NCBI GenBank assembly: GCA_020746105.1
Contig: JAJGST010000022.1
Coordinates: 372,001 to 436,000, forward strand
From: Trogon surrucura
Lineage: Eukaryota; Chordata; Aves; Trogoniformes; Trogonidae
Direction: 5' to 3'
DNA: 64,000 nucleotides
This document shows, one piece after another, positions 11,397 through 22,341 of the stretch. The notes beneath the pieces are model-generated. The model had not been told where the DNA came from and did no database searches. It was given only the letters and a program-made list of their open reading frames with translations. How positions within the stretch are numbered: the first letter of the stretch is position 1; each line of letters opens with the position of its first letter. Made by a program: the position numbers and the translations under genes.

Positions 11397-13117
11397 GTGA
11401 CAGAAGATACAGAGAAGGCAGAGTTACTGAATGCCTTCTTTGTCTCTGTCTACTCTGCCGGAGGCTGTCCTGAGGAGCCCCGTTCCCCTGAGGCCCCAGA
11501 GGAAGTCAGGGCAGTGGAGGAGTTTGCTTTAGTCGATGAGGACGGGGTTAGGGACCAATTAAGCAATCTAGATATCCATAAATCCATGGGTCCAGACGGG
11601 ATGCATCCACGGGTGCTGAGGGAGCTGGCTGATGTCATTGCTAGACCACTCTCCATCATCTTTGCCAAGTCTTGGGAGACGGGAGAGGTGCCTGAGGACT
11701 GGAGGGAAGCAAATGTCACTCCAGTCTTCAAAAAGGGCAAGAAGGAGGACCCGGGTAACTATAGACCGGTCAGCCTCACCTCCATCCCTGGGAAAGTGAT
11801 GGAACGACTTATCCTTGGTGCCATCTCAAGGCATATCAAGGATAAGAGGGTCATTAGAGACAGTCAACATGGCTTCACCAAGGGGAAGTCGTGCTTGACT
11901 AACCTCATAGCCTTTTACGAGGATATAACAAGGTGGATGGATGATGGCAGAGCGGTGGATGTGGTCTACCTTGACTTCAGTAAAGCATTTGACACAGTCT
12001 CCCACAGCATCCTTGCTGCTAAACTGAGGAAGTGCGGTCTAGACTCTCGGGTAGTGAGGTGGACTGTGAACTGGCTGAGGGGAAGAAGCCAGAGAGTCGT
12101 GGTCAATGGGGCGGAGTCTGGTTGGAGGCCTGTATCCAGTGGAGTCCCTCAAGGGTCGGTACTGGGACCAGTATTATTCAATATATTCATCGATGACTTG
12201 GATGAGGGACTAGAGAGTACTATCAGCAAGTTTGCTGATGACACCAAGCTGGGAGGAGTGGCTGACACACCAGAAGGCTGTGCTGCCATTCAACGAGACC
12301 TGGACAGGCTGGAGGGTTGGGCGGGGAAAAATTTAATGAAATACAACAAGGGTAAATGTAGGGTCTTGCATCTGGGTAGGAACAACCCCAGGTTCCAGTA
12401 TAAGTTGGGGAATGACTTATTAGAGAGCAGTGTAGGGGAAAGGGACCTGGGAGTCTTGGTGGACAGCAGGATGACCATGAGCCAGCACTGTGCCCTTGTG
12501 GCCAGGAAGGCCAATGGCATCCTGGGGTGTATTAGAAGGGGGGTGGTTAGTAGGTCGAGAGAGGTTCTCCTTCCCCTCTACTCTGCCCTGGTGAGACCCC
12601 ATCTGGAATATTGTGTCCAGTTCTGGGCCCCTCAGCTCAAGAAAGACAGGGAACTGCTGGAGAGAGTCCAGCACAGGGCAACTAGGATGATTAAGGGAGT
12701 GGAGCATCTCCCTTATGAGAAAAGACTGAGGGAGCTGGGGCTCTTTAGTTTGGAGAAGAGGAGACTGAGGGGTGACCTCATTCATGTTTACAAATATATC
12801 AAGGGTGAGTGTCAAGAGGATGGAGCCAGGCTCTTCTCGGTGACAACCAACGATAGGACAAGGGGTAATGGGCTGAAACTGGAACATAAGAGGTTCTGCT
12901 TAGACTCGAGAAGAAACTTCTTCTCAGTGAGGGCGACGGAACACTGGAACGGGCTGCCCAGAGAGGTTGTGGAGTCTCCTTCTCTGGAGACATTCAAGAC
13001 CTGCCTGGACACGTTCCTGTGTAGCATAATCTAGGCGTTCCTGCTCTGGCAGGGGGATTGGACTTGATGATCTTTCGAGGTCCCTTCCAATCCCTAACAT
13101 TCTATGATTCTATGATT
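11397..13117 (+). mobile_element. 5'-truncated CR1 LINE with open RT frame (unit A)
   Basis: A non-LTR retrotransposon fragment. The frame 11397-13034 is open for 545 residues. It begins [15 protein letters not shown], inside the linker after the endonuclease, so the endonuclease and ORF1 are lost. RT motifs are in order: [26 protein letters not shown] (motif A Asp), [20 protein letters not shown] (motif B), [10 protein letters not shown] (motif C Asp pair), then the CR1 C-terminal region ending FLCSII. The 3'UTR ends in ATTCTATG repeats. It is inserted into the minus-strand CR1 at ATATATTG. An intact frame suggests recent insertion, but 5' truncation makes it immobile. Confidence 0.9.
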
Positions 13118-13244
13118 AATAAAGCACCGGCCCGAGCACTGACCCCTGAGGGACCCCACTAGACACAGGCCTCCAACTAGACTCTGCCCCATTGACCACA
13201 ACTCTCTGGCTTCTTCCCTTCAAACAATTAGCCACTCACCTCAC
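13118..13244 (-). mobile_element. CR1 LINE, 5' remaining piece
   Basis: Antisense CR1 RT ([10 protein letters not shown] region and [12 protein letters not shown]-like residues) continues the element at 9271 and is 5'-truncated near 13244. The copy in unit B is at 28081-28207. Confidence 0.82.
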
Positions 13245-13540
13245 TGCTGGCTTTACGTATGTTTGCGTACCACGTCGTGGACTTTGGGTAACCACGTCCC
13301 TTTTAACGCGACACACGCCCAAAAAGCTAAGGGCTTGCTTCCTACGAGACGCGGGAGACTGCTAAGCGCGTCCAGCGTCACGCCTCGAGCGACTGGGCGA
13401 ATCATTACCCATCCATAGAACGCCGTTAACAGACCGAAACACATTCCACATGCTTGCGCTCCGGGGAGACCCCATTTACGCTTTCAGAACTATTTCCCTC
13501 AGTAAGACGCACGAGACGGAGATGATATCCCCATGCTAAG
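13245..13540. other. Sequence downstream of HINTW copy 2
   Basis: GC-rich, no recognised gene or repeat. The equivalent is at 28208-28503. It is the 3' flank of the HINTW 3'UTR. Confidence 0.4.
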
Positions 13541-13542
13541 TC

Positions 13543-13548
13543 TTTATT
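13543..13548 (-). terminator. HINTW: Poly(A) signal AATAAA of HINTW copy 2
   Basis: AATAAA on the minus strand lies about 65 bases past the TGA stop. The corresponding signal of copy 3 is at 28506-28511. Confidence 0.65.
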
Positions 13549-13610
13549 GTGCAACTGCTGCTCAAGGCTCTTATCACCTTCCACAGACGCGCATCACAAA
13601 AAATTAGCCC

Positions 13611-13850
13611 TCAACCGTGGGCGACAGACAAAACCCGTTCGGTGGCGATTCGGACGCGTGCAGCAACTCTCGCGGTGCAAAAACCTTGGCCAGGCGGCCA
13701 GCCCAACTGACGGCCGCCCGGAACGCGTAGATGTACGTGACAGACGGACCGCCCGCCCTCGGGCCCTTCATCCACAACCGTCCGGAATCCATTGGTCGGG
13801 CCCAGGCGAGCAGCACGCTTCTTGCCAACAGTCATTAAATGCCCGAGAAG
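13611..13850 (-). CDS. HINTW: HINTW copy 2, exon 3 with HIT motif remnant and C-terminal extension
   Basis: This exon has 79 codons plus a TGA stop and follows a CTTCTCCAG acceptor. It contains GHLMTVGKK, the segment GFRTVVDEG, and the HIT motif as CHVHLRV. The first two histidines, including the one equivalent to the HINT1 nucleophile, are kept and the third is arginine. HINT1 ends at WPPG; here the stop is replaced by a CAA codon and 25 more residues follow (arginine- and alanine-rich, ending VLSVAHG). The 3'UTR is short, with AATAAA about 65 bases downstream. Confidence 0.85.
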   Translation of the reverse strand, partial: LLGHLMTVGKKRAARLGPTNGFRTVVDEGPEGGRSVCHVHLRVPGGRQLGWPPGQGFCTARVAARVRIATERVLSVAHG

Positions 13851-14662
13851 CTGGAGAAGGAAGTACAAAACCATAAATAAATAAAACGGAATAAAACGCC
13901 ACACGCAAAGAGGGGGGAGGGCAGGAAGGGACGAGAGCAGAGGAGAACCACCCAGAGAAAGTAGTTCGCCGATCCCTAGCGATTCAGCCACTGCGCTTCA
14001 ACTTCCCCTCTGTCCGCCTGTCCGCCCGCCCGCCCCTGACACTTTCCAAGCAAAGCTACAAAGACCGATTATGCACACCACGGGGGGCGGGGGGAGGAAG
14101 AGCTATGCCGGTTTTTCCAAGCTAGACAGTAGCAGACTACAAGGCAGCCACAGAAGCTAAGTTTGTCTCCGGGCCAAAGCCCCCATCATACCTCCAGGCA
14201 ACGTAAGCAGTTCTGGTGGAAAAGAAACTTCAGGCTGCCTTTTGCGTGGGTTTACAAAGTCCTCGAACTCGGCTTTCATAGCTAAAAGCGAAGCATCCAG
14301 CACCTCTCAACCAGCTTTGCCCCCGACCTGCCAAAACCCCCAAGCCCTCTTCTCCGTAGTAGCAGAAGTACCACTGCTCTTACTCTAAACCGTGGCAACG
14401 GGCATCAGACCGCGCTCCAAAACAACGCTGCATTTCGCACCAAAAGCACATCCCCAGGCATGGGCGTTGCTTTATATCACCGCTTTCAGTCAAAAAGCTC
14501 CACCCCATTACAAGCCAGAGGCAAAAGATTACAGCGCCAGAAAACCCCAAACAGCCTGCTGTGCTCTACCAAGAGGGAAAGGGGGGGATGGGAAAGAGCC
14601 TAGTAAATTAGGAACTAATTACAGGTACAGTTTAGCGTCCAGAAAGCTTCCGCAGTACTCAC

Positions 14663-14767
14663 GGATTCACCAGAGCCTTCTGCTTCGGATGACCTGATGA
14701 CTGGCTCCTTAGGCACGACTAGGAAAAGCGCCGGAGCTTGGGGTGAACGGTCATGGAACGCAATGCA
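14663..14767 (-). CDS. HINTW: HINTW copy 2, exon 2
   Basis: This exon has 35 codons. It starts after a CTTCCTCCAG acceptor and ends before GTGAGT, both strong splice signals. The translation begins CIAFHDRSPQAP and contains FLVVPKEP, matching the HINT1 segment that forms the nucleotide-binding pocket. The isoleucine after HD in HINT1 is arginine here. The acidic linker that follows is altered (SSEAEGSGES). It is in phase 0 with exon 3. Confidence 0.85.
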
Positions 14768-15267
14768 CTGGAGGAAGAGCGGACCGTTAAAACGCAATTG
14801 GCTTCCGAGAAAGGTAACGGCTGAAGCAAATCAACGTGCCCCACTGAACTCGGCAGCAAACTTTGCACGACTTGCAGTGCCAAAGGGCTATCACGCGGCA
14901 AACGTCTGCGGCTGCCACCAAGTGCGTCACCGTCAGAGGCCCTCCTCTACGCACGCGCGCACACGACACGGTGGGGCTGGGAACCGAGGCGAGCCGGACA
15001 GCACCAGCAACCCAGTACGCGCCGCGGCAGCCGGGGGGAGGGGGGGCACCCAAGAAGCGCGATGTTTTAGGGATGGTGCAGTAGAGCGCGCCACACCCCA
15101 GAGAGGCCCCGTCCGTCCGTCCGTCCGTCCGTCCACCCGCAGCAACGCCGCCACCCGCCCTGCCGCGCTCCCGGGCACCGCGCAACGGGTCCTCGGCTCA
15201 GGGTGCCTGCGAGCGCGGGGGGAGGGGGGGGGAAGAGGAAGCGCGCACAGAGCAAAGCCGCGGCTAC

Positions 15268-15382
15268 CTCCTCGTCCTCGTAGATGACGTCGGCGGGGAA
15301 GCGCCTTGCCGATGACCTTTCCGAAGGCGGTAGCGGCGCCGCCGGGCCGGGCGGCCCGCGCCCCGATAATCTCGTCGGCCAC
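15268..15382 (-). CDS. HINTW: HINTW copy 2, exon 1
   Basis: The exon encodes the HINT N-terminus (ADEI, ARPGG, FGK, then VIYEDEE in the shifted frame) and ends at GAG|GTAG. The start position holds GTG (15380-15382). A run of four C on the coding strand near 15296 gives the +1 frameshift. The open frame continues upstream of the GTG without an ATG as far as I followed it (to about 15520). Confidence 0.78.
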
Positions 15383-15821
15383 GACAACGCCCGCTGTCGC
15401 CGCCGCGCTTCCTCCGCTCGGCCAGGCCCTCCGCGGCGCCCATTGGGCCGCCAGAGCGCCGCCGGCCGATCCCGCGTCTCGATTGGCTGTCTCGTCTGTC
15501 GTTTTCGCTTGTCCCCGCCCCCTCGGCGGGGCCGCCCTCGTCGGCCTGGTGCTTACCGGGGCTCGGGGCGCGGAGGGATCCGACCTGGGGGTGCAGGGAG
15601 AAGACGGTGGGCGAGTCCGCGGAGGGATGCGTGCCGTGTAGTGCTGCGACCCTGCGGGCGGGCAACGAGGTCTCAGAAGAGGCTGCTGTAGCTAGAAGTA
15701 CTGTTTCTTGGTATTTGTTACCGCATCGAGTCCACCCCAAACGTGCTCGTGGCTTTTTGGTGCTGCTCCCTCCAGTCAAATGGCTGCTTTTGCCAGGGCG
15801 GGCCGGGCCTTAACTTTTCAG
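15383..15821 (-). promoter_or_regulatory. HINTW: CpG-rich promoter of HINTW copy 2
   Basis: This is the same promoter as for copy 1, with ATTGG motifs at 15442-15446 and 15482-15486 and a CCCCGCCCC box near 15513-15523. The elements are identical between copies, so the promoter is at least as conserved as the coding exons. Confidence 0.6.
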
Positions 15822-17109
15822 AAGGTTTCGCAGAACCGACAGAAGTTGCTCTAAGTTGTTCCCCGAAAGCCCCGCTTCAGTTGCAGGCGTTTCTAAGCTG
15901 CACGCCTCCCGGGAGAAAATAAAACACAAAGCGTGTGTTCAGCACTGGTGGCTTGAGGGCTGGAGGGCAGATCAAGACAGGATTTGCGCTAAGCTGGGTA
16001 GGAGGCTTTTAGGAAAAGAGGCAGTGCCCCCAAAGGTGCCCGAGGGTGGTCTGTGGTGCCCTGCAGCCCCGGGGACAGCGGAGCTCAAACTGGCCCCACG
16101 TGACGTGGCGCTAGGGACGGACGTGGCTGTCCCTGCACGCGCAGTTCTTGGCCGAGTCGGCCGCAGCGCTTCTGCCTTAAGAACTTTTCTCTGGAAGGGC
16201 AACGGGCGGCGGGTTTTTTCAAACAGTCGGCTTCTACTTATATTTCTGTCTAACCCTGTAGATGGCAAACTTTATGTCGTTTTGAATAGCATACGGGGGG
16301 TTATTCCGCTTTTTCAACTGATTTCACGCGTTCATCCATTCCCAGCTGCGATCGTTAGTCCCGCGAGTGGATCCATTGGTAAATGCCATTTCTCCTGCGA
16401 ACGAATCAAGTTTCTTTACGAGGCGCACAGTCGCAACATAGTTGCATTTAGCAAATGTCAAACGTTCAAAATATTTAATAACATTTTCACGGTCCCACAC
16501 TTCAAAATAAGCCTTGAATGTAATTGCAATTAAACACAGACTATATCGAAGCCAGAGGTCTAACAAAGCAGGAAAGGCGATTACCCTTAACATCCTTAGG
16601 TTGCCTTTGGCTAATCCTTCTTCTAGTTATTGAGCAATAAACTTTTTTCTTTGGGGTTGGTCTTTTTTGTAATAGGAGAAGGGCAATTGAGTCTTGAAGC
16701 ATCAGAAGTAAAACATTCGCTGGCTCCAATGTCATGACGTCTTTCGCATTCTGGAACGCGTCTGTGGGAGAGATTCATTCTCTATGTTGTAAAAGCTACG
16801 AAGGAAAACCAGAGGGGTAGCAAAACCGTCGGATGACGTAGGGACAGGTCGACAACCATCTGTCAGAAATAGCATAGGTAGGCTTTATTCTGCCTTGGGA
16901 CAGGGCCATACAACAGGTGATACCTGGAAGCTTTCTTCCGACCTTATTTTACTACAAGTCCATGACTGTCGGTTGTTGATGCTATTCTTGCGCGATAAAA
17001 TCGCGCCCTTTCATTTGTAAGCAGAGGCAAAAGAAGGAAGAGAGCAAGGCAGCAAACACACGGCGCATCCTGTATTGGGTCTGGCGGGGGTGAAGTTTCC
17101 TTTCCCCAT

Positions 17110-17182
17110 AGTGAACGGTTGGACACGACGATCTTAAGTGTCTTTGCCAACCTAACCGATTCTGATCCTATGATTCTACAGC
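17110..17182 (+). repeat. CR1 3' terminus fragment (unit B copy)
   Basis: Copy of the fragment at 2150-2222, with single-base changes (for example CTACAG for CTATAG). Confidence 0.5.
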
Positions 17183-17229
17183 AGCCCTCGTAGTGCCGTG
17201 CTTTGTAGCTGTAGCTAGAAGGGCCTTGA

Positions 17230-17620
17230 TAAGACCCCTCCCTTCTTGCCGGGCTCAACTTCACTCCCGAATTCTCTACCTCCCGCCCCCGAGCGGCGCG
17301 GGGGGACGGGGAATGGGGGTTGCGGCCCGTTCATCACACGGTCGTCTCCGCCGCTCCTTCCTCCTCACGCTCTTCCCCTGCTCCGGCGTGGGGTCCCTCC
17401 CTCGGGAGGCAGTCCTCCACGAACTTCTCCAACACGGGTCCCTCCCACGGGCTGCAGTTCTTCACAAACTGCTCCAGCGTGGGTCCTTTGCCGGCTGGCA
17501 CTGCCTCCGTCGGACATGGGGGAAGCGTCTGGCACCTTCTCACAGAAGCCACCCCCCACAGCAACGCCACCGCCCCCCACCACCTTGCCACGCAAACCCG
17601 ATACGAGAGGAGAGCGCCAC
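17230..17620 (+). repeat. LTR fragment (unit B copy)
   Basis: Copy of 2270-2660 with a handful of substitutions. Confidence 0.5.
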
Positions 17621-19035
17621 CCGTGCTCTGAGGGACACGTAGGCTCTTGGGCGGGTTCAGACCCTACACGGAATAGTAGGAGCGCACGATAATCTGTAGG
17701 GTTCTCCAGGCTCGGCGGCCTCTCAGTGACACCACGAATGCGAGCTCCTGGTAGGCGTCGGACTTCTCTAGAGGAATCGTCTGGATGGCAAATGGGTGCT
17801 TGGCTGCCTCTCAGTAGGGAATCTCCAATTACCAATACCTTACGTGCTTTTCTGGTGGCACTGGTTCTAACGCGGGTGGGCGGGCCAGCTTTGCGTGGCC
17901 AGCTTGTCCTGGATCCTGTCCGTTACTCACGTGCTCCTCAGTCCCCGAGCATCCTCTCTGTTATGTAGGGACACTTCAGGAGATGGGGGGGGGGGGGGGG
18001 GGGTTCGGGTTCTTCCTTCTGCCCCGAGCACGGGCAAGCGTCCAGTCTCCTCCATCTCGTGACTTACTTGCGTCGGATGTAAAAACAGGGCTCAGAATCA
18101 TGCAAGTTACTTATTTCATCCCTTGGCTATAAGAGGGCTCCTCAAAAAGATCTGAGGAAGAATTGGAACAAGGTCTCTCAGGTTGCCTGGTCTGCAAGCT
18201 GAAGAACAGGCTTAGATGCGGATGCAGGCTTTATTTATGACTGTTGAGCTGTGTTATTCCTTCATGTGAGCAATGTTACTGGCAAAGATTCATACAGTTA
18301 AATATTGAAAGAAGGAAAATTTATTACTGCTGACATTTATTATTATCTCATTTGTACAGAACGAGAGAAAAAAATACTGCATTTTAAAAAGGCTCTTTGG
18401 TAGCATGAAAAGGATACAACTTGTGGTCAAGAGCCAGGCTGGAGTTTGCACAGTTCATTGAGGAGTGCTGTGTACATAACCTCAATATATGGTGGAGATG
18501 GAAGCTGAAACAATTCTGCAAATATTACCTACATGGGAGGAAAGCACAGAATCAGAGCACAGTCAGACTTGGCCTGCACAAGCCTGAACTTGAGGACAGC
18601 AATGAACACATCCAGCAATTATATACCAAAACAAGGCCCATTTTATTCTATCAAACTCGCATCTGGAAATAAGAGAGGAAATTGACAAGATAGTACAAAC
18701 TCCTCACCATGCTAATATAAGCCTCCTCAATTGCCCCTATAATTTTAATGACATGCGTATGACTAACATTATGCAACAATTTTGTTATGTCTAGTAAATA
18801 CAATGAGCAGTGTAGAAATGTGCACATAAATTATATCTATTGCTCTATGTTCATCTGCAAAGCAAGGAAAATGTCTTAGAGATGTTTATTATATTGTAGT
18901 TGAAGGCAATGTATTATCAACTTGACAGGCCTTACAAGGAAAATAACAATAAGAAAATACAAGGAAATAACAATAAGCAAACAGAATACAAGGCTGCAGA
19001 ATTCACACTTAAATTTAAACACTGCAGCTCTGTTG

Positions 19036-19461
19036 AAAATAATCAAAGGGCTGGAGCACCTCCCCTACAAGGACAGGCTGAGAGAGTTGGGGCTGTTCAG
19101 CCTGGAGAAGAGAAGGCTCCGGGGAGACCTTATAGTGGCCTTCCAGTACCTGAAGGGGCCCTACAGGAAAGCTGGGGAGGGACTTTTTACAAGGGCGTGT
19201 AGGGACAGGACAGTGGTCAATGGTTTTAAACTAGAGCAGGGTAGATTTAGATTAGACATTTTACAATGAGGATGGTGAAACCCTGGCACAGGTTGCCCAG
19301 AGAGGTGGTGGAGGCTCCATCCCTGGAGACATTCAAGGTCAGGCTTGATGGGGCTCTGAGCAACCCGATCCAGTTAAAGCTGTCCCTGCTCACTGCAGGG
19401 GGGTTGGACTAGATGGCCTTTAAAGGTCCCTTCCAAACCAACACATTCTATGATTCTATGA
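19036..19461 (+). mobile_element. CR1 3' fragment (unit B copy)
   Basis: Copy of 4074-4499 at offset 14962, with [14 protein letters not shown] and the ATTCTATG tail. Confidence 0.88.
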
Positions 19462-19781
19462 AAACACCTGTGGACAAGAAATAAGGTTAGTATTACAAAA
19501 TGAATTCAAATACTTGGGAGGTTAACCAAGGAAATTAGCAGTTATGCTCAAACAGTTTGTATATCAGCTTTCCATTTCTTCCCAGTAAAGTGGGACAGGC
19601 AAGGAAGGAGGGGCAGGGGGCTTGCCACCCGTGTAAAAAATAATGGATGTCTTTGAAAGACAATGATGAACAGGTTGAAAGCTTATGGGTGAAAATTAGA
19701 GGCCAAACTAACAAAGGAAATCTCGTGGCTGGTGTCTAGTATGGGCCACCCGATCAAAGGGAGGACGTTCACAAATTATTA

Positions 19782-20232
19782 CTTCAGCTACCAGAAGCAA
19801 CATGCTCACAGGCTCTGATCCTGTTGGGGGACCTCAACCATTCTGACATCTGCTGGAAAGCAGCACAGTAACCTGTATGCAGTCCAGGAGGCTCTTGGAG
19901 TGTGTCGAGAGTAATTTTTTTAATCCAGGAGATGATAGACAGCCAGACCAGGGGAGAAGCATTACTGGACCTGTTGCTCACCAACACAGATAAGCTAATT
20001 GCAGAGGTCAAGATTGGTGTCAGCCTGGGCTGCAGCGATTGTGCCCTGGTGGAATCAGGCAAGGAAGGAGGAAGGCAGGAGACCAGCATGGCTGAGTAAG
20101 AACCTCCTGGTCGAGCTGAAGCACAAGAAGGAAATGCACAGGCAGTGGAAGCAGGGACACATGTCCTGGGAAGAATACAGGGATGCTGCCCTGCAGCGAT
20201 GAAGGAGACAGCAGGCTCTGGTCTAAGTTGAA
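19782..20232 (+). mobile_element. CR1 endonuclease-region fragment (unit B copy)
   Basis: Copy of 4820-5270, same truncations. Confidence 0.8.
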
Positions 20233-20439
20233 AGCAAGGCCTTTGTAGTGCTGGGGTCTGAATCATAGGCCCTGCACTGAAGTTGACCTATAGATGAACC
20301 TCACAACCCCACACTATAGAGTATTAATCACATATATAATATATTGTTAATCTATTTTAGCATATATATATGTGTATATATATTCCAATGTCAATCTGTG
20401 AAAGCTTTGCTGTAACACTAACTGTGCGGTGGGAACCAG

Positions 20440-21047
20440 CAGGGTGATCTTTCTTTAGCTAAAGGCCAGGTGCAAGGCTGCGAAATTGGCTGCCTCTTGC
20501 TTTGTTAGAAGCATGTCACAAGACCGTGAGACCAGAGGCCTGGCTTGGGTGAGAAATACGTGATTAAGGGCTGAAATAGATCGGGAGGCTCCCTTGTATT
20601 CTTCCTTTAGCCCTGGCCAGGCTGTGGGAGGAATCCAATGGAGTGGACAACACCAGATGTTCCCGCGTTTCAAGTTATGCAAGGTTGTTTGTTTAATAGT
20701 GTAAAAAACGGACCCTCTTGCAGCGACTTCGGAGCCCTCCCCTACGAGTGGACGCACTGTGTAGGACTTCCCAATTGCTGGGACGGTTCTCCAGAATCCT
20801 CGCTGCAACAGGGGCTCCCCAGCGACTGCAGGTCTGGATGACGATATCAGGGCGATTGGTGATGGATCTTTCTTAATAACTCTCGCTAAACGCATATAGT
20901 ACTGATTAGGTGCGTTACCCTGCTTGCTCTCCTTGCTGCTTAAACTGGAGTATAATAAGCTTGCGTCGCCTTATTCTTGTCATACTTTGAAATGGACAGT
21001 AAAATAAGCCGACCCTTCTGTTGGTGCCTGTGTCCTTTCCTGTGGGA
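20440..21047 (-). repeat. LTR-like segment E (unit B copy)
   Basis: Copy of 5478-6085, apparently identical. Confidence 0.45.
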
Positions 21048-21496
21048 CCTCCCCCTCCCCGGGCCAATTAGCAAAACAGTCTTTTATTGTCAAAGTAGAA
21101 GCAGGAGCAAAAGCAGAAGCTAAGTTGTGTGTGAATATATGTGTGAGTGTGTGTCTGTCTGTGTGAGTCCCCGAGAGCCGCTTATATACAGTTTTCTGTA
21201 TCTGAACTATGAAGCCAAACAGGATTACTTATGTTTTTCTTGATACATTCGTCCTTGCCACTATCTTAGTCGCATTCATTCGCATATGCCTCCATGCAGT
21301 TTCCCAGCCTGATCTTTTTGATGCCTTCATCAACTATTATCCTGTGTGGCTTGTTCAGAACAGCTTGTTTTTACCCAAGTCTAGTCCAGTTTTATCTTCC
21401 AGGTGTTCAGCAAGGTCCTCACATATCAGAACAGCTCATTTTACTAAAATCTCGTCGTATTTTTCCACCATGTGTTCGGCAGGATTCCCACGTTGC

Positions 21497-22341
21497 CTAG
21501 GTGTGTAGGGATGGGAAAGCTAAGGCACAACTGGAGTTGAATTTTGGAAGGAATGTGAAGAATCATAACAAAGGTTATTACAGGTGCATTGTCCAGAAAA
21601 GGAAGACTACATACACCAACTCCACTCCCCTCCGATAAATAAGACAACCGACATGGAGAAGGCTGAGATATTCAACAATTTTTTTGCCTTAATCTTCACT
21701 GGTAGTCACTCTTCCCACATCTCTCAAGTCCCTGAACCTCAAGGCAGGGACTGGGGAAACAAAGTCCCTCCCATTGTAAGAGAATAAAAGGTTTGAGACC
21801 ACCTGAGGAATCTGAACAGACACAAGTTCATGGGACCTGATGAGATGCATCCCAGGGTCCTGAGAGAATTATCTCATGTAGTTCCTAAGCTACTCTCTAT
21901 CATATATGAAAAGTCATGGCAGTCAAGCAAAGACCCTAGTGACTCAAGAAAAGGGAAACATCACACCTGTTTTTTAAAAGGGTAACGAGGACCTTGGGAA
22001 CATGAGAGTCAGCCTCACCTCTGTGCCTGGGAAGATCATGGAGCAGATCCTCCTGGAAGCTATGTGGAAGACAGCAAGGTGATTTGAGAAAGTCAATATG
22101 GCTTCACCAAGGGTAAATCGTGCCTGACTACTCTACTGGCCTTCTGTGATGGAGTGACTTCATTGGTGGACAAGGGAAAAGCAAGGGATATCATCTATCT
22201 GGACTTCTGCAAGGCCTTTGACATAGACCTCCCCAACATTCTTGCCTCTAAATTGGAAAGGCATGGATTTAATGGATGGGTTGTTAGATGGACAAGGAAT
22301 TGGCTGGATGGCCACATCTGAAGAGTCACAGTCAACATCTT
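21497..22341 (+). mobile_element. CR1 RT N-terminal fragment (unit B copy)
   Basis: Copy of 6535-7379, carrying the same frame breaks. Confidence 0.88.

Larger units (their letters stand above)
1..14961. repeat. Tandem array unit A (about 14.96 kb, HINTW amplicon)
   Basis: Base 1 onward is repeated almost identically from base 14962. The offset stays between 14955 and 14963 across the unit, so only small indels separate the copies. The unit includes HINTW exon 1, its promoter, about 11 kb of nested transposons, and the exon 3 and exon 2 of the next HINTW copy. The boundaries given are those set by the window edge; the true start of the unit is arbitrary. Insertions inside the unit are shared by both copies, so they happened before duplication or were spread by conversion. 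Confidence 0.93.
13543..15382 (-). pseudogene. HINTW: HINTW copy 2, complete three-exon HINT1-like gene with disabling lesions
   Basis: HINT1 is a small HIT-family nucleoside phosphoramidase. HINTW is its amplified, diverged relative on the avian W chromosome. Here exons are 15268-15382, 14663-14767 and 13611-13850 on the minus strand. Introns are 500 and 812 bp with GT...AG ends, and an AATAAA signal lies at 13543-13548. The joins are in phase 0, except that exon 1 is 115 rather than 114 bases because of a one-base insertion. Further oddities are a GTG in place of the start ATG with no in-frame ATG seen upstream, the HIT motif reading HVHLR (third histidine to arginine), Asn-to-Asp just upstream of it (DEG), and loss of the stop after WPPG, adding 25 residues. 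Intact splice sites, promoter and poly(A) signal suggest it may still be transcribed. The W assignment is inferred from the amplification and the HIT-motif decay. Confidence 0.82.

Noticed and set aside
13604-13828. Second minus-strand frame over HINTW exon 3
   Set aside because: It lies in another frame and lacks the HIT-family residues; shadow of the exon.
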